From: Sphingomonas crocodyli
GTDB taxonomy: Bacteria > Pseudomonadota > Alphaproteobacteria > Sphingomonadales > Sphingomonadaceae
DNA: 64,000 nucleotides
NCBI RefSeq assembly: GCF_004005865.1
Contig: NZ_SACN01000002.1
Location: forward strand, 186,001-250,000
Direction of reading: 5' to 3'
A model generated the notes under the pieces. It saw only the letters and a program-made list of their open reading frames with translations. It did not search any database and had not been told where the DNA came from. Below, in pieces: positions 53,953 to 63,589 of this stretch; position 1 is the stretch's first letter, and each line of letters opens with the position of its first letter. The position numbers and the translations under genes are program-made.

Positions 53953-55287
53953 ATGCGGTGGTGGCAAGGGCTGATGATGGCGGGCGCGGCGATGGTCGCG
54001 ACGGGCGAGGTTGCGGCCAAAGATCTGCTGATCAGCAACGTGACGTTGATCGACGGCACCGGCGCCGCGCCGCTGCCCGGCGCTTCGGTGCTGGTTTCGG
54101 GCGACAGGATCGCGCTGATCGCGCCCGGCACGATCCAGGCGCCGGCGGGCGCGATGAAGATCGACGGCACCGGCAAATATCTGCTGCCCGGCCTGATCGA
54201 CAGCCACATCCATCTGGTCGGCGGGCGCATGCCCAAGGAAGGCGGCGGCACCTATGTCGATAAGCCGCTGGCGATCCGCACGCTGCAGGGTTTTCTGAAC
54301 GCGGGCGTCACCTCGGTCTATGACTCGGGCAACAATGCCGACTTCATCTTCGAGATGCGGGCCGATGAGCGCGCGGGCAAGTTTCCGTCGCCGCGTATCT
54401 TCGCGGCGGGTGCGGTCATCACCGCGCCGGGCGGCTATGGCGACAGCGTCTTCGGCCTGACCGTCAGCGACGTGAAAACCGACAGGGCCAAGCTGCAGGC
54501 CCAGTTCGATCGCAAGCCCGATTTGCAAAAGATCCTGTTCGACGAACTCGGCAATTACGGCACCGCAACCGCGCCGGTGTTCAGCGAGGAAACCTTCGCC
54601 GGCATCATCAAGATGGCCAATTCGAACGGCATCCCGACCACGGTTCACGCCGCATCGGAATCGGAATCGGCGGAATCGATCGATGCGGGCATTGACGGCT
54701 TCGCGCATCCGGTCCGCTCGGTGATCACCGATGGCTTCGCAAAGCGGGTCGCGGCCAAGCGCATCCCGGTGTCGACGACGATGGCGGTCTTCTACCACAT
54801 CGCCACGATCGCCGATCATCCCGAGTTTCTCGAAACCCCCTTGTTCAAGGCGTCGGTCGATCCGGCGGAGCTGCAGAAACAGCGCACGACCGAGCGGCAA
54901 CGCTACATCAACAGCGGCATGGCCGCGCAGTTCAAGATTCAGAATCCCTATTCGGCCAAGACGATCAAGAAGCTGTTCGACAATGGCGTGATCCTGACGG
55001 CGGGCACCGATCGCACCTGGGGCGCTTCGCTGCACATGGAACTCGATCTGCTCGCCAAGGCGGGCATCCCGCTGCTGCCGCTCACGCGGATCGCGACGCT
55101 CAACGGCGCGATTTACCTACACAAGGAAAAGGATCTCGGTTCGATCGAGCGCGGCAAGCTGGCGGATCTGCTGCTGCTCAACGCCGATCCGACCAAGGAC
55201 GTCGCCGCCTACGGCGCGATCGCCGCCGTGTTCAAGAATGGCGAGCCGATCGAGATCAAGCCGCTCGACACGATGACAGCCAAGTAA
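53953..55287 (+). CDS. amidohydrolase family protein, probably exported
   Basis: 444 residues. Metal-dependent hydrolase of the imidazolonepropionase/prolidase-like group: LLPGLIDSHIHLVGG (HxH near 77-79), VHAASESESAES with His near 231, GIDGFAHPV near 252, LTAGTDRTWG with the active Asp near 352, and the C-terminal GSIERGKLADLLLLNADP. The N-terminus (MMAGAAMVATGEVAAKD) is a plausible signal peptide, placing it in the periplasm next to the receptor's cargo. ATG 53953 follows GGGAAGGGAG; an ATG ten codons earlier is possible. May cleave a cyclic or peptide-like amide on entry. Confidence 0.87.
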   Translation: MRWWQGLMMAGAAMVATGEVAAKDLLISNVTLIDGTGAAPLPGASVLVSGDRIALIAPGTIQAPAGAMKIDGTGKYLLPGLIDSHIHLVGGRMPKEGGGTYVDKPLAIRTLQGFLNAGVTSVYDSGNNADFIFEMRADERAGKFPSPRIFAAGAVITAPGGYGDSVFGLTVSDVKTDRAKLQAQFDRKPDLQKILFDELGNYGTATAPVFSEETFAGIIKMANSNGIPTTVHAASESESAESIDAGIDGFAHPVRSVITDGFAKRVAAKRIPVSTTMAVFYHIATIADHPEFLETPLFKASVDPAELQKQRTTERQRYINSGMAAQFKIQNPYSAKTIKKLFDNGVILTAGTDRTWGASLHMELDLLAKAGIPLLPLTRIATLNGAIYLHKEKDLGSIERGKLADLLLLNADPTKDVAAYGAIAAVFKNGEPIEIKPLDTMTAK

Positions 55288-55296
55288 AGCGAACCC

Positions 55297-56937
55297 ATGA
55301 TCGAAACACCTGTTCTTATTGCCGGCGGGGGGCCTGTCGGCCTCACGCTGGGTATCGACCTCGCGCATCGCGGCCAGCCTTCGCTGATCGTCGAGGAGCG
55401 TACCGGGCCGAGCGCGCACCCCAAGGCGACCCTGCTGGGGGCGCGATCGATGGAGATGTTCCGGCGCTGGGGGCTGGACGACGCGATCTTCGCGGCGGCC
55501 GTCCCCAACGATCATCCCTATTACATCATCTTCACCACCAAGCTGGCCGGGCAGGAACTGCACCGCTTCCGATCGCCGTCGATCAACGAAGGGCGCTATC
55601 GCGATCCGGAGGCTCTGAAGCGCCACCGCGAGCTGAACTGGTCGCCTTATTCGAAGACGCAGATCGGGCAGCAGGCGCTCGAACCCGTCCTGCTCGATCA
55701 TGCCCGCACCCTGCCGCAGCTCGACATGCGCCACGGCTGGCGGTTCGAGGATTTCGAACAGTTTGACGATCATGTGATCGCCACCATCCGCGAGGTCGAA
55801 ACCGGCCGTGAGGAGAAGGTGAAGGCGCGCTATCTGGCGGCCTGCGACGGCGGCGGCGGCGATATCCGACGTAAGCTGGGCATCGGCCGCAACGGGCGCG
55901 GGCGGATGCGCGCGAATGTCAGCTTCTTCTTCCGCAGCCGCGACTTCCTCGACGTCCACGGCCTGGGCGTCGCCAACCTCTATTTCCTGTTCACGCCCGA
56001 CAGCTTCGGTGTGTTCACCGCGATCGACGGCGTCGAACTGTGGAACTACCAATATTATTTCCTCGATCCGGCCAAGGCGACCGAGGAACTCGACGTGGAA
56101 AAGATCCTGTTCCGCGCGATGGGCAAGCCGTTCAAGTTCGAACTGCTCCAGACGATGCACTGGCATCATCACCAGTCGGTCGCGCGCAGCTGGCGGTCGG
56201 GTCAGACCTTCCTGGTCGGCGATGCCGCGCATCTGTTCGCGCCCACCGGCGGCGTCGGCATGAACACCGGCATCGGCGATGCGTGCGATCTCGCATGGAA
56301 GTTCGATGCGATGCTGCGCGGCTGGGGTGGGGACAATCTGCTCAACAGCTATGAGATCGAGCGCAAGCCCGTTGCGATCCGCAACAGCCTGATCTCCGCC
56401 ACCAACAGCGACAAGATCGATATGGTGATGGACGAGGCGCCCGCCGGGATCGAGGGCGAAGGCGCGGAGGCCGAGGCGGCACGCACCCTGCTCGCGCGCA
56501 AGATCAAGTGGCTGGCGCGCCAGTTCAACAGCTCGGGCGTGCATCTGGGGCATCGCTATGTGGACTCCCCCGTCATCCTTGGCGATGGCACGCCCGAACC
56601 CTTCGACGATCCCAGCCGGGTCGATCAGTCGAGCTGGCCCGGCATGCGCGCGCCGCACGCCTGGCTGCCCGACGGGCGCTCGACGCTCGATCTGGTCGGC
56701 GGCGATTTCGTGCTGCTGCGCTTCGGCCCGGCCGCGGCGGGCGACGATGCGCTGATCGCGGCGGCAAGCGCGGTCGGCATGCCGATGACGATCGCCGACG
56801 TCGACGATGCGGCCGCCGCCAAACTCTACGAACGGCGGCTGGTGCTGGTGCGGCCCGACGGCCATGTCGCGTGGCGCGGCGATGCGCTGCCCGATGATGC
56901 CGCGGCGCTGATCGATACGGTTCGGGGCTTCGCGTGA
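55297..56937 (+). CDS. FAD-dependent monooxygenase (PheA/TfdB/MhpA-like)
   Basis: 546-residue class A flavin hydroxylase. FAD-binding VLIAGGGPVGLTLGIDLAHR (residues 6-25), DG motif in YLAACDGGGGDIR near 178, GD motif in FLVGDAAHLFAPTGGVGMN near 305, and a C-terminal thioredoxin-like domain from about 440 as in phenol 2-monooxygenase relatives. Distinct from the shorter hydroxylase at 22584. Hydroxylates a phenolic or heteroaromatic ring with NAD(P)H and O2. It follows the amidohydrolase after 9 bases and overlaps the next gene by GTGA. Confidence 0.92.
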   Translation: MIETPVLIAGGGPVGLTLGIDLAHRGQPSLIVEERTGPSAHPKATLLGARSMEMFRRWGLDDAIFAAAVPNDHPYYIIFTTKLAGQELHRFRSPSINEGRYRDPEALKRHRELNWSPYSKTQIGQQALEPVLLDHARTLPQLDMRHGWRFEDFEQFDDHVIATIREVETGREEKVKARYLAACDGGGGDIRRKLGIGRNGRGRMRANVSFFFRSRDFLDVHGLGVANLYFLFTPDSFGVFTAIDGVELWNYQYYFLDPAKATEELDVEKILFRAMGKPFKFELLQTMHWHHHQSVARSWRSGQTFLVGDAAHLFAPTGGVGMNTGIGDACDLAWKFDAMLRGWGGDNLLNSYEIERKPVAIRNSLISATNSDKIDMVMDEAPAGIEGEGAEAEAARTLLARKIKWLARQFNSSGVHLGHRYVDSPVILGDGTPEPFDDPSRVDQSSWPGMRAPHAWLPDGRSTLDLVGGDFVLLRFGPAAAGDDALIAAASAVGMPMTIADVDDAAAAKLYERRLVLVRPDGHVAWRGDALPDDAAALIDTVRGFA

Positions 56938-58403
56938 CCTTCGCCTTCGATCCTGCGAGCGTCGAGGTTCTCTCGGGCCATTTCATCGGCGGTCGCTTGA
57001 TCGAAGGCGGCGCCATGCCGGTGCGCCGTCCGTCAGACGGACAAGTGCATGGCGCGATCCCGATCGGGGATGCGGCGCTGGTCGATCAGGCGGTGTCGGT
57101 CGCGACGGCGGCGGCGGCCGAATGGCGCAAGGTCGCCCCGCGCGCCCGCGCCCGGCTGCTGCGCCGCTGGGCGGACCTGATCGACCGCGATGTCGATCTG
57201 CTCGCGCGGATGGAGGCGGTCGTCTCCTCGCGCTTCCACCATGAGGCGATGGTGGTCGACGTGCCCAACGCATCCGAATGGCTGCGTTTCTACGGCGAAT
57301 ACTGCGACAAGATCGACGGCGCGGTGCTGCCGACGGCGGACAATGCGCTCGCGATGGTGGTCAACCAGCCTTACGGCGTGGTGGGCGCGATCGCGCCGTG
57401 GAACTTCCCGCTGATCCTGTCGATGTGGAAGGTCGCTCCCGCGATCGCGGCGGGCAATGCGGTGGTGCTCAAGCCGTCCGAACTCACCCCCTTTTCAATC
57501 GTCCATGTCGCGCGGCTGGCGATCGAGGCGGGCCTGCCTGCCGGTCTGTTCAACGTCGTGCAGGGCGATGGTCCGGGCGTCGGCTCGGCGATCGTGACCC
57601 ATCCCGGTATCGGCTATGTCAGCTTCACCGGATCGACCGCGACGGGGCGCCGGCTGATGGCCGATGCGGCGATGTCCGGTCCCAAGCCGGTCGGGCTCGA
57701 ACTCGGCGGCAAGGGCGTGCAGCTCGTGTTCGACGATGCGGGCGATCTCGATACGCTCACGCAGAAGATCATCTGGGGCATCAGCCGCAATGCCGGGCAA
57801 CTCTGCTATGCGGGCAGTCGCCTCGTCGTGCAGCGCGGGATCGCCGATGCGCTGGTGGAAAGGGTCGTCGCGGGACTCGAGGCGCTGCGCCCCGGCCAGA
57901 CGTGGGATAAGGCGGCAAGCCTGCCCCCGATCCTGAGCGACATGCAGGGCAAGAAGATCGACGGCATCGTGCGTGACACGGTCGACGCGGGTGCCTCTCT
58001 GTTGACCGGCGGCGGCTTTGCCGAGGTCGAGGGCGCGCGCGACGGCATCTGGTACCGCCCCACCGTCCTGGCCGACGTGCCGGCGGGTGCGCGCGGCGTG
58101 GCGGAGGAGATTTTCGGCCCGGTCCTGACGGTCCAGCGCTTCGATGCGGAGGAGGAGGGGATCGCCCTGTCCAACCACGCCAGCTACGGCCTGTCCGCAT
58201 CGGTCCACAGCCGCGACATATCCCGCGCCATCCGGTCTGCGCGCGCGATGGAGGCCGGGACGATCTGGGTGAACGGCTGGGGCCGTCAGCCGGACTTCAG
58301 CGCCCCCTTCGGCGGGTGGAAGCAATCGGGCTTCGGCAAGGAGGCCGGGCGCGACGGATATCAGAAATATCTGCGCCAGAAGACGATCTGGGCGGAGCTG
58401 TGA
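56934..58403 (+). CDS. aldehyde dehydrogenase family protein
   Basis: 489-residue enzyme starting with GTG that overlaps the hydroxylase stop. Cofactor segment AIAPWNFPLILSMWKVAPAI near 145, catalytic Glu in GLELGGKGVQLVF near 255, catalytic Cys in NAGQLCYAGSRL near 290, and EEIFGPVLTVQRF. All key residues are present. Last gene of the receptor-amidohydrolase-hydroxylase-dehydrogenase unit; the next ABC operon begins after 149 bases holding an operator-like repeat. Confidence 0.93.
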   Translation: MTFAFDPASVEVLSGHFIGGRLIEGGAMPVRRPSDGQVHGAIPIGDAALVDQAVSVATAAAAEWRKVAPRARARLLRRWADLIDRDVDLLARMEAVVSSRFHHEAMVVDVPNASEWLRFYGEYCDKIDGAVLPTADNALAMVVNQPYGVVGAIAPWNFPLILSMWKVAPAIAAGNAVVLKPSELTPFSIVHVARLAIEAGLPAGLFNVVQGDGPGVGSAIVTHPGIGYVSFTGSTATGRRLMADAAMSGPKPVGLELGGKGVQLVFDDAGDLDTLTQKIIWGISRNAGQLCYAGSRLVVQRGIADALVERVVAGLEALRPGQTWDKAASLPPILSDMQGKKIDGIVRDTVDAGASLLTGGGFAEVEGARDGIWYRPTVLADVPAGARGVAEEIFGPVLTVQRFDAEEEGIALSNHASYGLSASVHSRDISRAIRSARAMEAGTIWVNGWGRQPDFSAPFGGWKQSGFGKEAGRDGYQKYLRQKTIWAEL

Positions 58404-58428
58404 CGATGCCGTCCGGGGGCGCCGAAAC

Positions 58429-58443
58429 ATATCGCCGCGATAT
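58429..58443. promoter_or_regulatory. ATATCG-N3-CGATAT operator candidate before the peptide-type ABC operon
   Basis: Perfect 6-base arms around CCG, in the 149-base gap ahead of the binding-protein gene. The repeat and the AG following it match the site at 45928. It overlaps TATAGC, a possible -10 element, though I see no good -35 at the proper distance. ATAGCTGCTAGC follows and recurs at 51231. Confidence 0.55.
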
Positions 58444-58552
58444 AGCTGCTAGCTTGTGTGCACCGCAAAATAGAGGGTTACGACCCACCGGCTTTGGCGC
58501 AACATCGATCATCGGCGCCGCGCTCAAGCGAGGCCGTTTCGGGGTGGCACAT

Positions 58553-60103
58553 ATGCGGTTTCCGACGATTTCCCTCACGCGGCAGGCCGTCGTGCGCGGC
58601 CTCCTGATCTCGGCGGCGCTGGCGACCGTCGCGGGCTGCTCGAAGGCGCCGGAGCCGGCCGGCGATGCTCCGGTCCGCATCGCGGTGCCCGTGATCCCGC
58701 CCGCGATCGGCAATCCCTATCAGGGCATTTCGATCCCCGCCGTGCTGGCGCTGCAGGCGATCTTCGACACCGTCACCACGCTCGATGCGAATGGCGAACC
58801 GCAGCCCGCACTCGCGCTGTCGTGGGAACAGGAAAGCCCGACCAGCTGGCTGTTCAAGCTGCGCACCGATGTGAAGTTCAGCAATGGAGAGCCGCTGACC
58901 GCCGACGCGCTTGTCGTCTCGGTCGATCATATGACGTCAAAGGAAGGGCGCGGCGAGACGATCGGCAGCACGCTGTTCCAGATCGAGGGCGCCGAAAAAG
59001 TCGACGACCTGACCGTCCGCATCAAGCTCAACCAGCCCGATCCGATCCTGCCGATCCACGCATCGGTGTGGCGCATTCCGGCGCCCGCGCAGTGGAAGAC
59101 GCTGAAGCTGCCCGAAGCCGCGCGCGATGCGATCGGTTCGGGCCCCTATGTCATCGCGACCCGCGCTGACGGCAAGCTGGAACTGAAGCCCAATCCCACC
59201 TCGTGGCGCAAGCCGAATGCGGGTGGCCTCACACTGATGATGATCCCGGATTCGACCGCGCGGCTGCAGGCCTTCACCTCGGGCGCGGTCGATATGGCGC
59301 TCGCGCTCGCGCTCGATGCCAAGCCGTCGGTCGAAGCGACGGGCGGCAAGCTGATCTCGCGCATGACGCCCGCGGTCGACTATATCGGCTTCAACACCGA
59401 AGGGCGGAAGACGCCGCTCAACGATCCGCGCGTGCGCGTCGCGCTCAACATGGCGGTCAATCGCGACCTGCTGACCAAGAGCGTCCTCAAGGATACGACC
59501 ACGCCGGCCAGCCAGATCGGCATGCCGGGCAGCTATGGCTATAACGCCGCGCTCAAGCCGATCCCCTATGATCCGGCGGGCGCGAAGAAGCTGCTCGCCG
59601 CGGCGGGCTATCCCAACGGCTTCAAGGTCAAGATGTCGGTCACGACCGGCGAGGGCGGCGGCGATGCTCTGGTCTATCAGCAGGTCGGCAACGATCTGAA
59701 GAAGGTCGGCGTCGAAGCCGAGATCATGGGTCGCCCTTCGACCCGGCAGATGCAGGATCTGTTCACCGGATCGATGGACGCCGATCTCTTCGCCTGGGTG
59801 ACGCGCGGCAACGATCCGCTCAACGATTATCGCATCCGTTCGTGCCTGAAGCCGTCCGCAGCGCGCAAGCCGTTCCACTGCGATCCCAAGCTGACCGAGA
59901 TCGCCCGCACCGCGCTGGCCGAAAACGATCCGGACAAGCGCAAGGCACTCTATGGGCAGGTCGCCGCTTATGAGCAGACCAGCCCGACCGGCATCGTCCT
60001 GTGGCAGGTGCCCGCCTTCGACGCGGTGTCGCCCAAGGTCGGCGGCTATGCGCCGGTGCAGGACGTGATGCAGCTCGATCTGATCAAGCGGACCGCCAAC
60101 TGA
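58553..60103 (+). CDS. ABC transporter substrate-binding lipoprotein (family 5, DppA/OppA-like)
   Basis: 516 residues. Lipoprotein signal LLISAALATVAGCSKAP with Cys near 25, then the peptide/nickel SBP_bac_5 fold (ALQAIFDTVTTLDANGEPQP; LRTDVKFSNGEPLTADALVV; DPRVRVALNMAVNRDLLTKS). Longer than SBPs of the NMT1 class, as the family requires. Relatives bind peptides, nickel, or short heterocycles and opines. ATG 58553 is chosen because it begins the signal peptide; no strong ribosome site is visible, and upstream starts would add a non-conserved stretch over the operator. The permease begins with TGATG overlap. Confidence 0.92.
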   Translation: MRFPTISLTRQAVVRGLLISAALATVAGCSKAPEPAGDAPVRIAVPVIPPAIGNPYQGISIPAVLALQAIFDTVTTLDANGEPQPALALSWEQESPTSWLFKLRTDVKFSNGEPLTADALVVSVDHMTSKEGRGETIGSTLFQIEGAEKVDDLTVRIKLNQPDPILPIHASVWRIPAPAQWKTLKLPEAARDAIGSGPYVIATRADGKLELKPNPTSWRKPNAGGLTLMMIPDSTARLQAFTSGAVDMALALALDAKPSVEATGGKLISRMTPAVDYIGFNTEGRKTPLNDPRVRVALNMAVNRDLLTKSVLKDTTTPASQIGMPGSYGYNAALKPIPYDPAGAKKLLAAAGYPNGFKVKMSVTTGEGGGDALVYQQVGNDLKKVGVEAEIMGRPSTRQMQDLFTGSMDADLFAWVTRGNDPLNDYRIRSCLKPSAARKPFHCDPKLTEIARTALAENDPDKRKALYGQVAAYEQTSPTGIVLWQVPAFDAVSPKVGGYAPVQDVMQLDLIKRTAN

Positions 60104-61065
60104 TGACGGCAGGGGGGCGATCGGGCGGCATGCGGGGGATGGTGCTGTTGCGCGCCACGATCCCGCACCTGCGCAAGCTGGCCGTGCTGCTGCTCGTCAT
60201 CTCGACCCTGTTGTTCTTCCTGCTCCGTCAGGCGGGCGATCCGGCCTATGTGCTGGCGGGCGCCGGGGCGACGCCCGAACAGCTGGCGGCGATCCGGGAG
60301 GCTTATGGCCTCGATCGCCCGCTGTTCGTCCAATATCTCAGCTACATCTGGAACATCCTGCATTTCGATTTCGGTCGATCGCTGCTGACGCATGACAGCG
60401 CGCTGGGCACGGTGCTGGCGCGCTTCCCGCAGACGCTGCAACTGGCAGTATCGGCGATGGCGTTCAGCATCCTGATCGCGATCCCGCTCGGCGCATGGCT
60501 CGGCGCCCGGCCGGAGCGGGCCGAACGGCGCTTCGTCTCGGCGATCGTGTTCGTGCTGCAGGGCGCGCCCGGCTTCGTCCTCGCGCTGCTGTTCATCCAG
60601 CTGTTCGCCGTCCAGCTGATGTGGCTCCCCTCTGTCGGCTACAGCGCGACCGACTGGCGCACATGGGTGTTGCCAACTTTGTCGCTCACCACCTTCACCG
60701 CGCCCAGCCTCACCCGCATGATCGCCGCCAATGTCGGCGAAGCGATGCGAGAGGATTATATCCGCACCGCGCGCGCTTATGGCGCCGGCTTCACGACCCT
60801 GCTGTGGCGGCACGCTTTGCCCAACGCCTTGCTCGGCGCCTCCGCGCTGATCGGCGTTCAGTTCGCGCATCTGTTGAGCGGCAGCGCGGTGATCGAGACG
60901 ATCTATTCGTGGCCGGGCATGGGCTGGCTGCTGCTGGAATCGGTGCAGACGCTCGATTTCCCGGTGGTTCAGGCCGAAGTGTTCGTGATCGCGATCCTTG
61001 TCTTCCTCGTGAACCTGCTCACCGATCTCGGCTTCCGCCTGCTCGATCCGAGGTTACGGGTATGA
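60103..61065 (+). CDS. ABC transporter permease (DppB-like)
   Basis: 320-residue inner-membrane permease with six helices. Typical DppB features: N-terminal helix KLAVLLLVISTLLFFLLRQA, the periplasmic GDPAYVL and REAYGLDRPLFVQYLSY, and the coupling loop with RTARAYGAGFTTLLWRHALP near 232-251. Overlaps the binding-protein stop by one base and the next permease by four. Forms the membrane channel together with the DppC-like partner. Confidence 0.93.
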   Translation: MTAGGRSGGMRGMVLLRATIPHLRKLAVLLLVISTLLFFLLRQAGDPAYVLAGAGATPEQLAAIREAYGLDRPLFVQYLSYIWNILHFDFGRSLLTHDSALGTVLARFPQTLQLAVSAMAFSILIAIPLGAWLGARPERAERRFVSAIVFVLQGAPGFVLALLFIQLFAVQLMWLPSVGYSATDWRTWVLPTLSLTTFTAPSLTRMIAANVGEAMREDYIRTARAYGAGFTTLLWRHALPNALLGASALIGVQFAHLLSGSAVIETIYSWPGMGWLLLESVQTLDFPVVQAEVFVIAILVFLVNLLTDLGFRLLDPRLRV

Positions 61066-61940
61066 GGATGGGTCGTATCCAGCGCCTCGCGACGGGCGGG
61101 GCTCCACGCCGCTGGCGCTGGCTATCGGTCGCCGAACTGACGATCGGGGCGGGGCTGTTCGCGCTCGTCGCGCTGGCCGCCATCTTCGGCCGCCTGCTGC
61201 TGACGCACGATCCGGTCGAAAGCGATCTGATGGCCACCTTCCTGCCGATGGGCAGCGCGGGTCATCTGCTCGGCACCGACCATATGGGGCGCGACATGTG
61301 GAGCCGGGTGATCGCCGGGCTGCAATGGTCGATGGCCTGCGCCTTCACCGCCAATGCGATCAATCTGATGATCGGCACCACATTGGGCCTGCTCGCCGCC
61401 GAACGGCCGGGCTGGACCCGCACGATCGCGCGCCAGACGACCGACATGTTCCAATCCTTCCCCTCGATGGTGGTGGCCATCGTGGTGGTCGTGGTGATCG
61501 GCCACGGCTTCGTGCCGCTGGTCGCGACCCTGGGCTTCCTGTCCTGGCCGATCTTCATGCGCGTCGCTTATGCCGAGGCATCGAGCATCTATGCGCGCGA
61601 TTATGTGAAGGCGGCGCGGATCGCCGGCGTCTCGCGCCCCGCGATCATGCTGGGCCATGTGCTGCCCGGCCTGCGCGCCAGCCTGATGGTCGTCTTCGCG
61701 CTCCATTTCGCGACCTTGCTGATCGCGGAAAGCGGCCTGTCCTTCCTCGGCATCGGCGCCCCGCTGGGCGTGCCGACCTGGGGCAATATGCTGGCGGAGG
61801 CGCGCCAATATGTGCTGGTCGCCCCGCGCGTGCTGCTGGTGCCGGCGGCCGCGATCATCTTCGCGGTGATCACCACCAATCTGTTGGGTGACGGGCTTGC
61901 CGCCTATGCGCGCCGCACCGGGCGGGGGATCGAGATATGA
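61062..61940 (+). CDS. ABC transporter permease (DppC-like)
   Basis: 292-residue permease. N-terminal helix near 24-48 (AELTIGAGLFALVALAAIFG), LLGTDHMGRDMWSRVIAGLQ signature near 68-87 of DppC/OppC proteins, coupling loop with DYVKAARIAGVSRPAIMLGH near 180-199 and LSFLGIGAPLGVPTWGNML near 225. ATGA overlaps on both sides. Partners with the DppB-like permease and the fused ATPase. Confidence 0.93.
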   Translation: MRMGRIQRLATGGAPRRWRWLSVAELTIGAGLFALVALAAIFGRLLLTHDPVESDLMATFLPMGSAGHLLGTDHMGRDMWSRVIAGLQWSMACAFTANAINLMIGTTLGLLAAERPGWTRTIARQTTDMFQSFPSMVVAIVVVVVIGHGFVPLVATLGFLSWPIFMRVAYAEASSIYARDYVKAARIAGVSRPAIMLGHVLPGLRASLMVVFALHFATLLIAESGLSFLGIGAPLGVPTWGNMLAEARQYVLVAPRVLLVPAAAIIFAVITTNLLGDGLAAYARRTGRGIEI

Positions 61941-63568
61941 GCGGTCCGGTCGCATCGATCGCCGACCTCTCGATCGCGATGCTGCGCGATGGGCAGGAGA
62001 AACGCGTCATCGACGGCGTCTCGCTCCATGTCGGCGCGGGTGAGATCGTCGGGCTGGTCGGCGAATCCGGATCGGGCAAGTCGGTCACGGCGATGTCGCT
62101 GCTGCGGCTGCTGCCCCGATTGAAGACGCGCTACGGCGCGGGATCGAAGATCAGCGTGCTCGGCCACGACGTCCTCGCGCTCGACGACGCCAAACTGCGC
62201 GACATGCGCGGATCGAACCTGTCGATCATCTTTCAGGAGCCGATGACCGCGCTCAATCCGGTCGTCCGCATCGAACGGCAGATGTGCGAAGTGATCCGCC
62301 GCCACCGCGACGTCACGCCCGAAGCGGCGCGCGATATAGCGTTCAAGCTGCTTGCCGACACGCACATCGCCGATCCCGAACGCGCGCTGCGCGCCTTCCC
62401 GCACGAATTGTCGGGCGGCATGCGTCAGCGTGTGATGATCGCGATGGCCTTTTCGTGCGATCCGTCGCTGATCATTGCCGACGAAGCGACCACCGCGCTC
62501 GACGTGACCGTGCAGGCGCAGATCCTGTCGCTGCTGACCGAACGCGCGCGCGAAACGGGCACGGCGGTGCTGATGATTAGCCACGATCTCGCCGTGATCA
62601 ACCAGACCTGCGACCGCGTCTATGTGATGTATAAGGGCGCGATCGTGGAGGAAGGCGCGACCGCCAAGGTCATCGCCGCGCCTGATCATCCCTATACGCG
62701 CGCGCTGCTCAACGCCTTGCCCGGCCGCTGCGCCCCGCGCACCCGCCTCGCCACTGTGGCGGCGGCGATGATGGAGGGTGGGCCGGTTGCCGCCTCGCTG
62801 CCGCCCGCCGAACGCAGCCTCGATCCGGCCGCGCCGCCGGTGCTTCAGGTCGATCGCCTGTCGGTCCGCTATCCGCGCCGCTTCGACATGCTCGGCCAGG
62901 TCGTCGAAACGCACACTGCGGTCGATGATGTGTCGTTCCGGATCTCGCCGGGCGAAACGCTCAGCCTCGTCGGCGAATCCGGGTGCGGCAAATCCTCGCT
63001 GCTCAACGCTTTGGTCGGGCTGGTCGCGCATGAAGGCGATGTCCGCTGCGATCGGCAGGATATGCAGCTGGTCTTTCAGGATCCGCAAAGCTCGCTCGAT
63101 CCGCGCTGGCCGGTGTGGCGCATCGTCACCGAACCGCTGGCGGCGCGCCGCCGCGTGAGCCGGGCGGAACGGCGCGATGTCGCGGCCGAACTGTTCGCCA
63201 AGGTCGGGCTCGACGCATCGGCCATCGATCGGCTGCCGCACGAATTTTCGGGCGGCCAGCGGCAACGTATCGCGGTCGGCCGCGCGCTGTCGGTCCGGCC
63301 CAAGCTCCTCCTCCTCGACGAACCGACCTCGGCGCTCGATGTCTCGGTCCAGGCGCAGGTGCTCAACCTGCTGATGGACCTGCAGGATCGCGAAGGGCTC
63401 GCTTACCTGTTCGTCTCGCACGATCTGGGCGTCGTCCGCCACATCTCCGATCGGATCGCGATCATGAAGGCGGGCTGCATCGTCGAAAGCGGTGATGCAG
63501 CGGCGGTGCTTGCCGACCCCAGCCACGCTTACACCCGAACCCTGCTGTCGGCCGTGCCGCAGCTCTAA
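61937..63568 (+). CDS. fused dual ABC ATPase (DppD-DppF type)
   Basis: 543 residues with two complete ATPase domains in one chain. First: Walker A GESGSGKSVTAMSL near 40, signature ELSGGMRQRVMIAMA near 157, Walker B LIIADEATTALDV. Second: Walker A GESGCGKSSLLNAL near 350, signature EFSGGQRQRIAVGRAL near 435, Walker B LLLLDEPTSALDV. Separate DppD and DppF would be about 330 each, so the fusion is slightly trimmed. It completes the importer. The short tail after each domain includes the oligopeptide-type HPYTRALLNALP segment. Confidence 0.95.
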   Translation: MSGPVASIADLSIAMLRDGQEKRVIDGVSLHVGAGEIVGLVGESGSGKSVTAMSLLRLLPRLKTRYGAGSKISVLGHDVLALDDAKLRDMRGSNLSIIFQEPMTALNPVVRIERQMCEVIRRHRDVTPEAARDIAFKLLADTHIADPERALRAFPHELSGGMRQRVMIAMAFSCDPSLIIADEATTALDVTVQAQILSLLTERARETGTAVLMISHDLAVINQTCDRVYVMYKGAIVEEGATAKVIAAPDHPYTRALLNALPGRCAPRTRLATVAAAMMEGGPVAASLPPAERSLDPAAPPVLQVDRLSVRYPRRFDMLGQVVETHTAVDDVSFRISPGETLSLVGESGCGKSSLLNALVGLVAHEGDVRCDRQDMQLVFQDPQSSLDPRWPVWRIVTEPLAARRRVSRAERRDVAAELFAKVGLDASAIDRLPHEFSGGQRQRIAVGRALSVRPKLLLLDEPTSALDVSVQAQVLNLLMDLQDREGLAYLFVSHDLGVVRHISDRIAIMKAGCIVESGDAAAVLADPSHAYTRTLLSAVPQL

Positions 63569-63589
63569 TCTTGCCGAAAGGACAGGCCC

